Shown one piece after another: positions 32,501 through 47,429 of a stretch of DNA of 64,000 bases. The translations under genes and the position numbers were made by a program. The notes beneath the pieces are model-generated. The model had not been told where the DNA came from. It did no database searches and was given only the letters and a program-made list of their open reading frames with translations. This stretch comes from Antedon bifida (Eukaryota > Echinodermata > Crinoidea > Comatulida > Antedonidae): positions 62,001 to 126,000 of the forward strand of contig OY727100.1 in NCBI GenBank assembly GCA_963402885.1. Direction: 5' to 3'. Positions within the stretch are counted from its first letter, which is position 1. Every line of letters begins with the position of its first letter.

Positions 32501-34106
32501 TTCGTTTACATTTTTAGGCTATTACAATGTCTAAATAGGGGGTTACTCATTATACTGTTGTGTCTAAAATAATCATAAATAATGGTAATATGCCTAAAAC
32601 TTTGTACCAAAATATTCAAAACAAATTAGTTTTACATGACTGACATAAAGCTTTATTTAATATTGTGAATGTTTGTGCTATTCGGCATAATACAGATACA
32701 TTTCTCCAATAAAATAATCGAACAAGCCAATCGACAAAATAAGTGAAATCGAACGCGTCATATTACTAATAAAGTCGTCGTGAAATCAACTATGCTATTT
32801 TGTTACTATTGGGTGTTGGCGACACAGTGTGTACAAGAGTATTTCTTACAAAAAAGGCCGCTCGACTTTTTGACGTAACAGTTTTAATTCTTCTTATAAA
32901 TTATTTTTGCTTAACAATCAGTAGTAAACATTTTGTCTATAGTGAATATAGTCTGGCATATAATATATACAGAACAAAAATATACTCCTAAACTAAACTA
33001 TATACTACTGTATGTATACATATTCCGTGTAGGGGCATACTATACCCGCACCACACCCCAACAAGTAAACACAATTTCTAATTTCCCAGCCGCCGACAAA
33101 CGTACTCACTAGCAAATAATTATTCATCTATAGGCCAAAATTATTTACCAAGAGAAGGAATGTTTTGACCATTTCTCGGGCCATTTCAATGATGGTATTA
33201 TACCCGGCCTATTTTGTTGAGCCAAAACGAAAACAGGTTCACAGTTCTTACAGACCATGTTTGTCTGTATACATCTCATACTCTACTCCCAGACGTGCTT
33301 TGGAGTTTGAGCATGCCCAGGCCGAGTTTACAATTTCCCATTAGCCTTAGTAGGCCTATAGCTTCTCTTGAATAACTGCCTAAAGGCGCGGCGCGAAAAC
33401 ATGTAGACATAGAAAAGAAAATTATTGTTGTATGATATGCATACACTTAAATTCTCACCAAATATGCCGGTTCTTAGTCTTCTGTTTCTTTTTGTTTAGT
33501 AATGTCTTATGGTCTCAACTTTAATTTTATTTGTTTTTAACACGGGTTATTAAAACTGCCGATTATTATAATTATTACCAAATACTGTATTAAAAAGATC
33601 GGCACGATAGTTGAGGTACTAAAGAACAAACAATTAAACCATCCATCTATTTTTTTTAATACACCCAGACACAGTCTTTGATGATTTTTATATCTCTCTC
33701 TATTAAAACAAACAATTCGTACATGGTTTGATTTCAATCAAATCGCTAGAGAGGAATTTAGACACTCCCAGTTGTATGAAATTATAGATAAGATATGAAC
33801 TATTTTTGAAAGTCCACAATTTTATGGCCCCTGGATCTGGACCTGGCGGCATGCAAGTAAAAGTCAAATTCGAAGTGCGTGCCAGCTTCTAGACTTAATT
33901 AGTTCATCCTTGATTTTTGACGCAAATTTAAACCATTTGACGCTTATTGCGTTTCTGTACCACAAAGAGAGAGAGAGATGCAAAAAAGAAGCGAGGAGAG
34001 CAAAATCATTGTTTGGTGTTTTGTTATTCGTGGTGTTTGAACAAAATAGATAGCAGCAGCGGGTCGATTTTTGGGATGTACTGTTGGCTTTTGTAAAATA
34101 ACAACA
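29552..34106. other. Gene-poor intergenic region
   Basis: 4.5 kb of AT-rich sequence between the repeat block and RNMT. It contains a poly-G run at about 31768-31785 and short (TAA) repeats near 29655. Short reading frames are present, but none shows a recognisable domain, splice structure or codon bias. I see no gene. Confidence 0.5.
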
Positions 34107-34142
34107 ATGCAAAACAAACCGGATGAAAATGAGACTAATTCC
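34107..34142 (+). CDS. Candidate first coding exon of RNMT
   Basis: ATG followed by 12 codons (MQNKPDENETNS) ending at a GTAATT donor in phase 0, which is the phase needed by the first certain exon at 34722. An intermediate exon near 34482-34590 is possible (open frame around MYDPDGKKVDP). Composition only; no homology support. Confidence 0.3.
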
Positions 34143-34721
34143 GTAATTTAATTTTACCATGTTACCGTTATATTTTGCGTTAGAGTAGACCTAGCCTAGC
34201 TAGGCTACTAGCAGAACAACCGTGGCGTTACTTATCTCGCTCAAGTGGTACCTCTCATGGCTAGCTAGCTAGGCTTACCTGGTGAAGTAGCCTAGCTAAT
34301 AATATGGGAGCTAGGCTAGTCCTCTAGGCCTATCGGTTAGAATAAGCCTCCTACTACACTTACACTTAATGTTTGATGGAAATAGTTTATAGGCTAGTGC
34401 CTATTAGATTCCATTTCTATCTAGCCGAAAATAGTTGTCAAGTCTAGACTTGAAGAGGCTTGTATTACATATTCAGGCAGAGAATTCCAGTGATGTATGA
34501 CCCTGATGGTAAAAAAGTTGACCCTGCACATAAGATTTCCTCTAGGCCTATGTCTATTCCTACTAGTAGGCTACTGGCTGTACCTATAATTTTAGACTAT
34601 ATAATTACTACTATCTTAGACTTAGTATCTACCTCCTCATCAATATTTCTAGTAGGCCTAATTTAATTTTTTATGAAAATTAATTAATTATTTATGTGCA
34701 CCATTTATTGTATGTACATAG

Positions 34722-36467
<1,746 letters not shown>

Positions 36468-37497
36468 GGATATCACATAATACGTATGAAATGCATGATC
36501 AATAAGAAAAATACACAGTAATTGAAAAAGTAATAAGTACTCACTATTTTCCACTTTGGGCCAAGAATCAAAATATATCTGACAGCAGTTGAACCAATGA
36601 TGTTGGACACGTCACTTAGGATGTGTCCAAATCAGGTAACTGTAATATCCTCACAGTATTTTCTATGTATGTTAACAGCATAATAAAAAATAAAGTAATA
36701 CTTGGTGAATACTTTGATATATGGTAGAAGTAAATTCCTTTAGTCAACTATGAATGAAAACTCAAATAATCTAATTCCTCGATTTTAATACTGAATTTGG
36801 AATTATTTTATTTTATGAAACTACAGTATTTCACACGTCAAAAGGAGGCAACTAACGCATCAAACACAATGTAATGATAAAATACTATACTCTACTACTT
36901 TGAATGTGAAATAATTTATTGCACCCAGTATAAATAAAATTATCAAAATAAATAATTTGTTAGCCTTTTAGGAATAATATAAATTGCTGTCCACAATATC
37001 TAATTCGGGCCTAGCCTCTTTATGTCTACTTATCAAAACAAATGGAATTTATTTCTACAAATCCCTTATTTTACATTAATAACCATCTACCATAATTCCA
37101 CTATAATCCCTTTACCTATACGACTTTCATAAAAATACAGCACCAAACTATTACAAGGCATCAATAACACCCTAACGGAATGCTTTCATGTCCATACATA
37201 TTAAGGTTATCACACTATACTTTATAGTATTGTATAATTGTTAGTATCCACATACCTCAAGATGACTATACGTTGTACAGTATATGAAATGAATAATACA
37301 GTATATAAAACTTTGTCAGAGTTAATCGTCAAGGAGAAACATCTGGAGTATTGAATAGTAAAGGACATTAAGATTCATGAAGCTACCCTAGCATTACTTG
37401 TACTGTATCAAATATCAGTGCTGCACTATTCAACTACCATTTTACACCTCAACGTGCAAAATATTTCTTGCTCCAGATCACAAAATAACCAACGATG
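36468..37497. other. Tail-to-tail spacer between RNMT and NHE8
   Basis: AT-rich sequence holding the 3' UTRs of two convergent genes. AATAAA-type words near 36680 could serve RNMT. No further feature seen. Confidence 0.5.
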
Positions 37498-40400
37498 TTA
37501 TAACTCTTCTTCATCAGTTTCTGATGTACGACCTTGAAGCTGAGAATACCATCTGTTTGTCAGTCGTTTCATCTCCATTTGACCATTGTGGAGTTCCTGT
37601 CATTCAAAAATAATTACAAACTTATTCCAATTTCCATTTATTTTAGGCTATACAAACTACATTCAACTTGATCAATTTTTATAAGCTGAAAATGTAAAAT
37701 TGGCAAAAAGCTTTTATCACCAGCAACACATTAGACCAAGGCTGCAGACATCATACCCACAAAATTGAACATTGTACAGCCATAGACTACTTAGTAGGCC
37801 TATTATTTTATCACCAGCAACACATTAGACCAAGGCTACGGACATCATACCCACAAAATTGAACAGTGTATAGCCATAGACTACTTAGTAGGCCTATTAT
37901 TTTATCACCAGCAACACATTAGACCAAGGCTACGGACATCATACCCACAAAATTGAACAGTGTATAGCCATAGACTACTTAGTAGGCCTATTATTTTATC
38001 ACCAGCAACACATTAGACCAAGGCTACGGACATCATACCCACAAAATTGAACAGTGTATAGCCATAGACTACTTAGTAGGCCTATTATTTTATCACCAGC
38101 AACACATTAGACCAAGGCTACGGACATCATACCCACAAAATTGAACAGTGTATAGCCATAGACTACTTAGTAAGCCTATTATTTTATCACCAGCAACACA
38201 TTAGACCAAGGCTACGGACATCATACCCACAAAATTGAACAGTGTATAGCCATAGACTACTTAGTAAGTCTATTATTTTATCACCAGCAACACATTAGAC
38301 CAAGGCTACGGACATCATACCCACAAAATTGAACAGTGTATAGCCATAGACTACTTAGTAAGCCTATTATTTTATCACCAGCAACACATTAGACCAAGGC
38401 TACGGACATCATACCCACAAAATTGAACAGTGTATAGCCATAGACTACTTAGTAGGCCTATTATTTTATCACCAGCAACACATTAGACCAAGGCTACGGA
38501 CATCATACCCACAAAATTGAACAGTGTATAGCCATAGACTACTTAGTAAGCCTATTATTTTATCACCAGCAACACATTAGACCAAGACTACGGACATCAT
38601 ACCCACAAAATTGAACAGTGTATAGCCATAGACTACTTAGTAGGCCTATTATTTTATCACCAGCAACACATTAGACCAAGGCTACGGACATCATACCCAC
38701 ACAATTGAACAGTGTATAGCCATAGACTACTTAGTAGGCCTATTATTTTATCACCAGCAACACATTAGACCAAGGCTACGGACATCATACTCACAAAATT
38801 GAACAGTGTGCAGCCATAGACTACTTAGTAGGCCTATTATTTTATCACCAGCAACACATTAGACCAAGGCTACGGACATCATACCCACAAAATTGAACAT
38901 TGTACAGCCATAGACTACTTAGTAGGCCTATTATTTTGATAGAAGATGAAGCCAGGCCCTTAGGCTAGACTGCATTGTGTGGTTGTAAAACAAAAATATC
39001 AAGTACCTCGTGTGTAAATCTCCTTGTAAAAAATGGGATGAAATATTTTGTGTCCCATCTTACAAATCCTTGTTGATTTGGTTTTACATAGTTGACTTCA
39101 TACTCTTCTTCTGTTAACTCTGACAGATGATCAGCATCTACAGCACTTCCCTGATAGAATAACAGATTGATATACAAACTAGGAATTACTTGCTTTGGAT
39201 TGTCAATGCTCCACATCATATCAACATGGATAGAAATGTAATAAGCATAAACTATTTATACAAAAAAAAAAGAGAAATCGTCACCATTTCTTCAGTTTTG
39301 CTGAACTTGACATGTTTCTTGTGTTTTTTACTTTCATTTGATTCTAACAACTGTAGAAAAAATGTATTGGGTTAAGTTCTACTAATTCACATTTAAACTA
39401 TGTCACCATGATGAAGTATTTGATTGGTTACAGCTAACTACTTATGCAGTAATGTGTGCCTACTCTTGATCTTACCTTAAGTAGTGGCATAGTAGAACCT
39501 CCTAAGATTACAACAGTAAACAGTACAATAACCAGTGTTGTAGTGACAATAACATGGTGGGTATCATCAGCAAACTCCAAGTGAAGACTTAAAGCATAAG
39601 CAATAGCACCTCTCAAACCTACCAAATACAAACATGTCAATAATGTAACAGTAGTGAAAACATTTTCTTCTGGCTTCTATCATATCAATGTAACAGTACA
39701 CTTCTCAAATACAATAGTAAAACTATATAAATATTATAATAAGCCACCTGAGATTTTAATATGCATATAGAGTATCACGGTGCTGACGTCACAACGGTAG
39801 GTGGCGCTGCATGGTTGCTAGCCAACCAAAAAATGCGTTCAACCTTGGTTCAACCTGGCTGAGTGATTCTCAGGTCACCAATGGTTTGGAATAGGCTTAT
39901 TGAAGTAGTCAAATTTCAAAAGATCACTAAATATTTGTTTTTAATAATCTATTTATTCTTCAACTACAGTTTAAGTTAAAAAAAATCAAGCTAAGATACA
40001 TAATTTGATAGAAATACAGATCTACACAGTTTATCAACATAGTAGCGTTGAACACATTTTTTGGTTGGCTAGCAACCATGCAGCGCCCTCTATCGTTGTG
40101 ACGTCACACCGTGATACTCTATAGTTCCAAGGGAGGAAGCCAATGAAAATGACTTATGAATTATACGAAAAGATGACTTACCACTAAACCACATTATAAA
40201 CTGCATTTTGTGATTAATTTTATGTTCTCTGAAGAAATTGACAAGAAACGACAATGGAAAAATGTTCAACGCTCTGGCAATTAAACACAAAAACTAAAAA
40301 CAAAAGTAAAAACAATTTGTTAATAATATATTTTATTTGTTACCGGCATTACTTCATAAATGAATAATAAACTTACTATACTCCAAATAACAAGTGCCGC

Positions 40401-43400
40401 TTCAAACCGGTGGTTGAAACTGAATATTGCAAGGCCAAGGTATGCAAATACACAAGTTTCTACAGTAATAAGATAAAACCACATATTATTATAACAATTG
40501 ATGATGCTTAGATTGTTTGATTACACAAATATAACAATGTTAAACTTACCACCAATAAATGCCATGGTTCTGAATGTATGCTGCACCGTTATTTGGGTGA
40601 TAGGAGAGAGATTGTAGTGGGTGTAATGTGACATGGTAATACCAGCAAATAAAATTGACATTATTCCTACAAATATAAACAAATCATCTTTAAAAAATAT
40701 ATCAATCTTAACCAAAGCCTGTCAGCTCAAGTTACTACACCCCACTGTTGGGACACACATACGTTTTTGGGAAGCCTCGTAGTGACAACGCCCACCAGAG
40801 TCTACATACATCATTAGGATTGGACAACCCTCCCAACTCAATCAGATGAAAAACTTACCGAGTGATTTCTGTAATTTCCATTCACATAGAGACCTGAGGT
40901 TTATAGTTGGTGTGCTTATTTAGTACATTCTATACAGTGTAGGTAGTATATAAGTAGATACTTACCAGATAATTTGACTCCTTCTGCAAATCCATATGGT
41001 AAATAAGAAAAGATCAAAAGCATACCCAATTCAAGCGACGGTGTCTTCCTCAAGTCAAAATGCTTTAAAATGTACTTAATGTAAGGAAGCAAACATTATC
41101 TTAAGATTTAAAATCTCCCTTTCTCTTGAGAGAGGATGTTAGTACATTAAAAGTCTTTATTAATACACAACAATTGGCAATTCATTATTCTCACAAAAAA
41201 CACTTTTCTATATAGAATTATAATAGAACAGAAAAAAGGGGGCTAAATATAAAAGGCTTAACAAGCACATAAATGAATATGATAACAGTATAACCTATTA
41301 CTAATCATGAATTACTGTATACTATGAATTACATACTGTAAAGGATATAAGAGCACTGAGTAAAGCAAAACCAATGCCAATAAAAGCAGAGGTGATAAAC
41401 ATGAAGAAAAAGTACATGACACCGGAGAAGAAAGCATGTGTGGAGCTTATATCAGCCATCTCTGGAGAATTTAGCATCATTACAGTACTATTAAAACAAA
41501 CATCAGTTTACTGTTAAATTACAGGCAAACTCTCTTGGAAAATAGGAAGTATAGATAGGAGTATAAATTACAATCATAACAATAAATAACATTGAAACAA
41601 CTTACTTGCTCATAACAATGGATACAGCATCATTCAGAATACTTTCTCCAAATACCATCATATTAAGAAGTGGTTCGGCATCAAGTGCTGAGAATATAGC
41701 TAATGTTGCTACTGGGTCAACAGCTGATATTAAGGAACCAAAGGCAAGACTTTCTACCATACTCAGTTCATATGCAACACCAGCCTAAATAATAAATATT
41801 AAAAAGTGGTTCGGCATCAAGTGCTGAGAATATAGATAATGTTGCTACTGGGTCAACAGCTGATATTAAGAAACCAAAGGCAAGACTTTCTACCATACTC
41901 AGTTCATATGCAACACCAGTCTAAATAATAAATATTATTGCTCTAAATTTTTATATTAACTATTATAAACATTTAATTCTTTAATTCAGTCTTAGTGAAA
42001 CCGTTCATGCAGTACACTACGGTACATTAAACATGAGTTAAAATACAATATTTATTTTGTACAGTAACAATAACATCAAAGCCAGTTAACCTAACCCAAA
42101 CAAAGGGTAACATTACAAGAAATTCTAACTAATAAAAACCTGCTATTACAAATATATTGCAAGGTGACATACCAGACCTATTGATTATGTTTTTGTTTGT
42201 TTTATCCTCAATAATCTTTAGTCATTGTAGTTTGTCAATAACACTGGTATAAGAGATTATTAGTAAACAATGTGTCTAATGACTTACCTGTCCAAGAAGA
42301 TAAACTCCTCCACCTATTACCATTGCTGAAATGAATGTTCCAAAAACAGCAAATACCAAGATTGATCCAAGATTTTGAAAGAAATTACCCTAAAAAATAT
42401 CATGAAGTATCTCAGGGATAATTTGTACAGGAAATGATAGGACTTTACTGTCACTATCCATCATATTGAAAGTGACTTGTTATTATCAACCATGTTTTGT
42501 GAGAAAAGTGTATTTCAAAACACAAAATTAAAAATGTGTCAAACAACACTTTTCATTTCCAGGTGTGACAGGAGACAATTATAAATAATGATACTTTGTT
42601 TTCTGTTGTTGGAAATTAGTTTTTCAGAATCAACATTTACCTTATGTAATGAATATCCAGATTCAAATATAATTGGTGGTAAAACAACTAAAAAGAAAGT
42701 AGTTGGATCCAAAGTTTCTTCTTTCTGCCGAAATAAAAGTTGGGGTTAGGTAGAGTTATTAAATATTATAATAATATTTTTCCATTAAAAGTTTTTCTGT
42801 TAAAATAAATAATTAAATTTGATTTCTACCATGCAGCATTGAATAATAATTATACTAAAATTCCTCTGTTTATGAATTCGGAATCACATAGTGAATTAAG
42901 ACATTAGTTAACATGCTGTGCACATGTGGCATAGGAAGAACAATAACATACAAATTGTACATTGATGTGCACATGTGCATAGGAAGAACAATAACATACA
43001 AATTGTACATTGATGTGCACATGTGGCACAGGAAGAACAATAACATACAAATTGTACATTGATGTGCACATGTGGCATAGGAAGAACAATAACATACAAA
43101 TTGTACATTGATGTGCACATGTGGCATAGGAAGAACAATAACATACAAATTGTACATTGATGTGCACATGTGGCATAGGAAGAACAATAACATACAAATT
43201 GTACATTGATGTGCACATGTGGCATAAGAAGAACAATGACATACAAATTGTACATTGATGTGCACATGTGGCATAGGAAGAACAATAACATACAAATTGT
43301 ACATTGATGTGCACATGTGGCATAAGAAGAACAATGACATACAAATTGTACATTGATGTGCACATGTGGCATAGGAAGAACAATAACATACAAATTGTAC

Positions 43401-45918
43401 ATTGATGTGCACATGTGGCATAGGAAGAACAATAACATACAAATTGTACATTGATGTTCACATGTGGCATAAGAAGAACAATAACATACAAATTGTACAT
43501 TGATGTGCACATGTGGCATAGGAAGAACAATAACATACAAATTGTACATTGATGTGCACATGTGGCATAAGAAGAACAATAACATACAAATTGTACATTG
43601 ATGTGCACATGTGGCATAGGAAGAACAATAACATACAAATTGTACATTGATGTGCACATGTGGCATAGGAAGAACAATAACATACAAATTGTACATTGAT
43701 GTGCACATGTGGCATAGGAAGAACAATAACATACAAATTGTACATTGATGTGCACATGTGGCATAGGAAGAACAATAACATACAAATTGTACATTGATGT
43801 GCACATGTGGCATAGGAAGAACAATAACATACAAATTGTACATTGATGTGCACATGTGGCATAAGAAGAACAATGACATACAAATTGTACATTGATGTGC
43901 ACATGTGGCATAGGAAAAACAATAACATACAAATTGTACATTGATGTGCACATGTGGCATAAGAAGAACAATAACATACAAATTGTACATTGATGTTCAC
44001 ATGTGGCATAGGAAGAACAATAACATACAAATTGTACATTGATGTGCACATGTGGCATAGGAAGAACAATAACATACAAATTGTACATTGATGTGCACAT
44101 GTGGCATAGGAAGAACAATAACATACAAATTGTACATTGATGTGCACATGTGGCATAGGAAGAACAATAACATACAAATTGTACATTGATGTGCACATGT
44201 GGCATAGGAAGAACAATAACATACAAATTGTACATTGATGTTCACATGTGGCATAGGAAGAACAATAACATACAAATTGTACATTGATGTGCACATGTGG
44301 CATAGGAAGAACAATAACATACAAATTGTACATTGATGTTCACATGTGGCATAGGAAGAACAATAACATACAAATTGTACATTGATGTGCACATGTGGCA
44401 TAGGAAGAACAATAACATACAAATTGTACATTGATGTGCACATGTGGCATAGGAAGAACAATAACATACAAATTGTACATTGATGTGCACATGTGGCATA
44501 AGAAGAACAATGACATACAAATTGTACATTGATGTGCACATGTGCATAGGAAGAACAATAACATACAAATTGTACATTGATGTGCACATGTGGCACAGGA
44601 AGAACAATAACATACAAATTGTACATTGATGTGCACATGTGGCATAGGAAGAACAATAACATACAAATTGTACATTGATGTGCACATGTGGCATAGGAAG
44701 AACAATAACATACAAATTGTACATTGATGTGCACATGTGGCATAGGAAGAACAATAACATACAAATTGTACATTGATGTGCACATGTGGCATAAGAAGAA
44801 CAATGACATACAAATTGTACATTGATGTGCACATGTGGCATAGGAAGAACAATAACATACAAATTGTACATTGATGTGCACATGTGGCATAGGAAGAACA
44901 ATAACATACAAATTGTACATTGATGTGCACATGTGGCATAGGAAGAACAATAACATACAAATTATACATTGATGTGCACATGTGGCATAAGAAGAACAAT
45001 AACATACAAATTGTACATTGATGTGCACATGTGGCATAGGAAGAACAATAACATACAAATTGTACATTGATGTGCACATGTGGCATAGGAAGAACAATAA
45101 CATACAAATTGTACATTGATGTGCACATGTGGCATAGGAAGAACAATAACATACAAATTGTACATTGATGTGCACATGTGGCATAGGAAGAACAATAACA
45201 TACAAATTATACATTGATGTGCACATGTGGCATAAGAAGAACAATAACATACAAATTGTACATTGATGTGCACATGTGGCATAGGAAGAACAATAACATA
45301 CAAATTGTACATTGAAAGACACTACTTAAAAGCTGTCACCATGCTCATTGAAATGAAATCAATAATAACAGTCTAATTAAACTCACTGTCCAATCTGTCA
45401 GATTCTGATTGTTGAGAATCATAAGCAATAGGCCAATAACTGCTCCTAGTAAAATCACAGCAACACTCTCAGGTAAATAATGAAATTGGTACTTTATTAA
45501 AGAATGTACACAAAATATTGATATACCTGTAAAACAGTAAAATTAAAAAGTGTGGGTTTATGATGAACACAATCAATGATGACATGTTTAAAACCAAAAG
45601 TGTGGGTTTATGATTATACAATACACAATGCACAATGATGACAGGTTTAAAACCAATGAGCTATTGCACTTACCAACCACAATAAGAATGAAGAATATTG
45701 TCATACTAGAAGATGTTTCTTCATCGGCTGATCCTTCTGCCGAAAGGAGATTATCACGCTCAGGAGTTTCTGTTGTCGGTGATTTACTTTTGTTTAACAA
45801 TGGATTTATAATTGTTTCAGTGCTAAATGTTATAAGAAAAAAGTATTTTTTAATACATACGCAACGTTTAAATACATACATATGTTACATACATACATAC
45901 GTTACATACATACATACG

Positions 45919-45949
<31 letters not shown>

Positions 45950-47429
45950 CGTTACATACATACATACTACGTTACATACATACATACGTTTAAATACATA
46001 CGCAACATTTAAAATCGCTTGGGTTAAATAATTGTTTATTATATTTACATACCCACCACCATAAAATAGTCTCTCAACAAATTTGAAACGAAACTATATT
46101 ATACAGATATTGCCTGCTTAAATATAAGATTCGACATCTCCGAGGGAATGATATTATGTTCGAGGGAATATATATTATAGGGAAGGGAATATATAATTCC
46201 CTGAGAACATAATATCATTCCCGAGGGATGTAAAATCTTATATTTTACCGAGATAAAAGGCAATATCTGTTATATTACATAGCCAACAACAAGTAGTATA
46301 TCTGCTGGGTCGGGTAGCTAGACTAGGCCTCCTTTTTGTATTGTATGTAAACAAGCCTGCGTAGACACCTTACTTTGCGAAGAATAATATACAGATAATT
46401 ACTAATTAATGATTCCTTGGCAATAAAATATTCACTAGCCTAGGTCGTTTAAATAATAACAGAAGAATTTCCACAAATAAGCCTACATTAATAGTAATAA
46501 TAGTATTATCAGGTAGGCCGAATAAATAATAATTCGACTTCTTCGAGCCGAATTACCGGATGTTCGCCGCGTCGCGCGCGTACCGAGTTACTACTATGAG
46601 TATTAACCAATCACAAACGGTCTTTCATCACATCTAGGGAGGACTAATAACAAAGGAGGGCGCTATGTATGCATAGTTTAAATAGTTTAGTTGATTAATT
46701 TCTTCAAGCAAGTTCCGTAGCGTAGCGGATGAAGCGTTGTCTTGTGATGGAGTGACAATTTCATCGCGAGTTCAAGTCCCAGTAGATGACTTTTGTTTAT
46801 TTATCGGCAAACGCGAGTGTTGCCACACGAAAATTACACAGTCAATATCATCGTACTCGAGAATTTGCTGGATTTTATGTTTAATGACAGGGACACTATA
46901 ATTACACGAAAATTACTCAGTCAATATCATCGTACTCGAGGATATATACGATTTACGATCCTCGCAGGGGTATAGTCATGTGATGCAGTTTTAACCAATC
47001 ACGTTCACGTATTTACATAGGCTATGTAATATAATATATTACGGACTATATTACACTACTATAATACGGCTCTTATAATACTACTATTAACTAGGATATT
47101 TAAACAATTCAATACAAAGAGTAAACAAACATAAAACCTCGCTTTTAGGACATGATCTAGCTAGGCTATATGCTAGACCTAGGCCTATTTCCAGTTAAAA
47201 ATTCTGTACCTTACCTATGATTGTGGAAAGTTTTATTTGTGGTTACCAAATCACCAGAATCAGTATTGCTTGACTGCGTTACATCACTACTAGGCCTAGT
47301 CAAAGGCAAACCAGATGCTGCAACAGCACTGCCTCCAATGTGAGAACGACGAAACACGGTCATCGGGCTTAGGATGCTTACAATTATTAAACCCAGACAG
47401 ATATACCAAACTGATGAAAACAACCCCAT
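37498..47429 (-). CDS. SLC9A8: Sodium/hydrogen exchanger 8 (SLC9A8/NHE8)
   Basis: Multi-pass Na+(K+)/H+ antiporter of Golgi and plasma membrane. Exons 5' to 3': 47215-47429, 45674-45822, 45387-45526, 42641-42724, 42288-42389, 41606-41784, 41349-41487, 40966-41071, 40550-40666, 40377-40459, 40182-40293, 39476-39618, 39285-39350, 39007-39150 and 37498-37596. All phases agree; 625 residues against about 581 in human. Visible: an N-terminal hydrophobic signal segment; LPPIIFESGYSLHK; the conserved FGESILNDAVSIV; HFDLRKTPSLELG; MSHYTHYNLSPITQ; SGGLRGAIAYALSLHL; LSELTEEEY and FFTRRFTHE in the cytoplasmic tail. Start at 47429 (MGLFSSVWY). Intron 7 reads best as an AT-AC U12 intron. Introns 3 and 14 carry large minisatellites, and intron 5 carries a partial copy of exon 6. 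Confidence 0.96.
37715..38935. repeat. 94-bp minisatellite, thirteen copies, NHE8 intron 14
   Basis: Nearly identical units containing ccagcaacacattagaccaa and catagactacttagtaggcc. The outermost copies diverge most (acattgtac for acagtgtat at both ends), as expected for internal expansion by unequal exchange. Confidence 0.96.
39766..40125. mobile_element. Tc1/mariner-like MITE with long terminal inverted repeats
   Basis: Left arm at about 39767-39843 and right arm at about 40046-40124 are inverted repeats of about 77 bp starting tagagtatcacggtg and ending with its complement, flanked by TA. The interior lacks a reading frame. It lies in NHE8 intron 11. Confidence 0.88.
41072..41348 (-). other. 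Candidate U12-type AT-AC intron in NHE8
   Basis: On the minus strand the intron begins ATATCCTTT (the U12 5' consensus) and ends TTCCTTACATTAAGTAC, with a branch-point-like TTCCTTAC about ten bases from a terminal AC. This splicing gives SALILKHFDLRKTPS, matching the family without gaps; the GT-AG alternative inserts five extra residues. Confidence 0.85.
41785..41932. repeat. 136-bp tandem partial duplication of NHE8 exon 6 and its acceptor
   Basis: Sequence from about 41803-41932 repeats 41668-41796 with three coding-side differences. It carries a duplicate AG acceptor and about two thirds of the exon but no donor, and the offset is not a multiple of three. Confidence 0.92.
42905..45314. 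repeat. 49-bp minisatellite, about forty-nine copies, NHE8 intron 3
   Basis: Units contain gaagaacaataacatacaaa and ttgtacattgatgtgcacat. Variants (aagaagaacaatgac, gttcacatg, catgtgcat, gcacagg) recur in blocks, so longer multi-unit segments were copied. The overlapping apparent proteins of up to 443 residues are artefacts. Confidence 0.97.
45880..46012. repeat. (CATA)n microsatellite with periodic CGTTA
   Basis: Simple tandem catacata with regularly spaced 'cgttacatac' interruptions, in NHE8 intron 1. Confidence 0.95.
46090..46280. mobile_element. Foldback MITE-like element, about 180 bp
   Basis: Nearly the whole segment is one interrupted inverted repeat: acagatattgcc at the left mirrors ggcaatatctgt at the right, and gggaatgatattatgttc mirrors gaacataatatcattccc. 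It lies in NHE8 intron 1. Confidence 0.8.
46708..46800 (+). mobile_element. tRNA-derived SINE-like element
   Basis: Box A-like tagcgtagcggatgaag near 46718 and box B-like gagttcaagtccc near 46768, at tRNA spacing. It lacks a full cloverleaf. It lies in NHE8 intron 1. A 30-bp direct repeat (atatcatcgtactcgag) follows at 46838 and 46924. Confidence 0.5.

Noticed and set aside
34460-34666. 68-residue frame as an RNMT exon
   Set aside because: No resemblance to RNMT and no convincing donor in the right phase; kept only as a remote possibility for an intermediate exon.
41337-41348. GT-AG boundaries for NHE8 intron 7 (donor gtatgt at 41336, acceptor aag at 41075)
   Set aside because: They keep frame but add five residues absent from the family; the AT-AC reading restores exact family length and has U12 consensus signals.
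42870-45322. Several overlapping Cys/Val-rich frames up to 443 residues
   Set aside because: Product of the 49-bp minisatellite in NHE8 intron 3; three frames encode the same cyclic peptide.
46708-46800. Functional tRNA gene
   Set aside because: Boxes A and B are present but the acceptor and anticodon stems do not pair convincingly; a SINE head is more likely.
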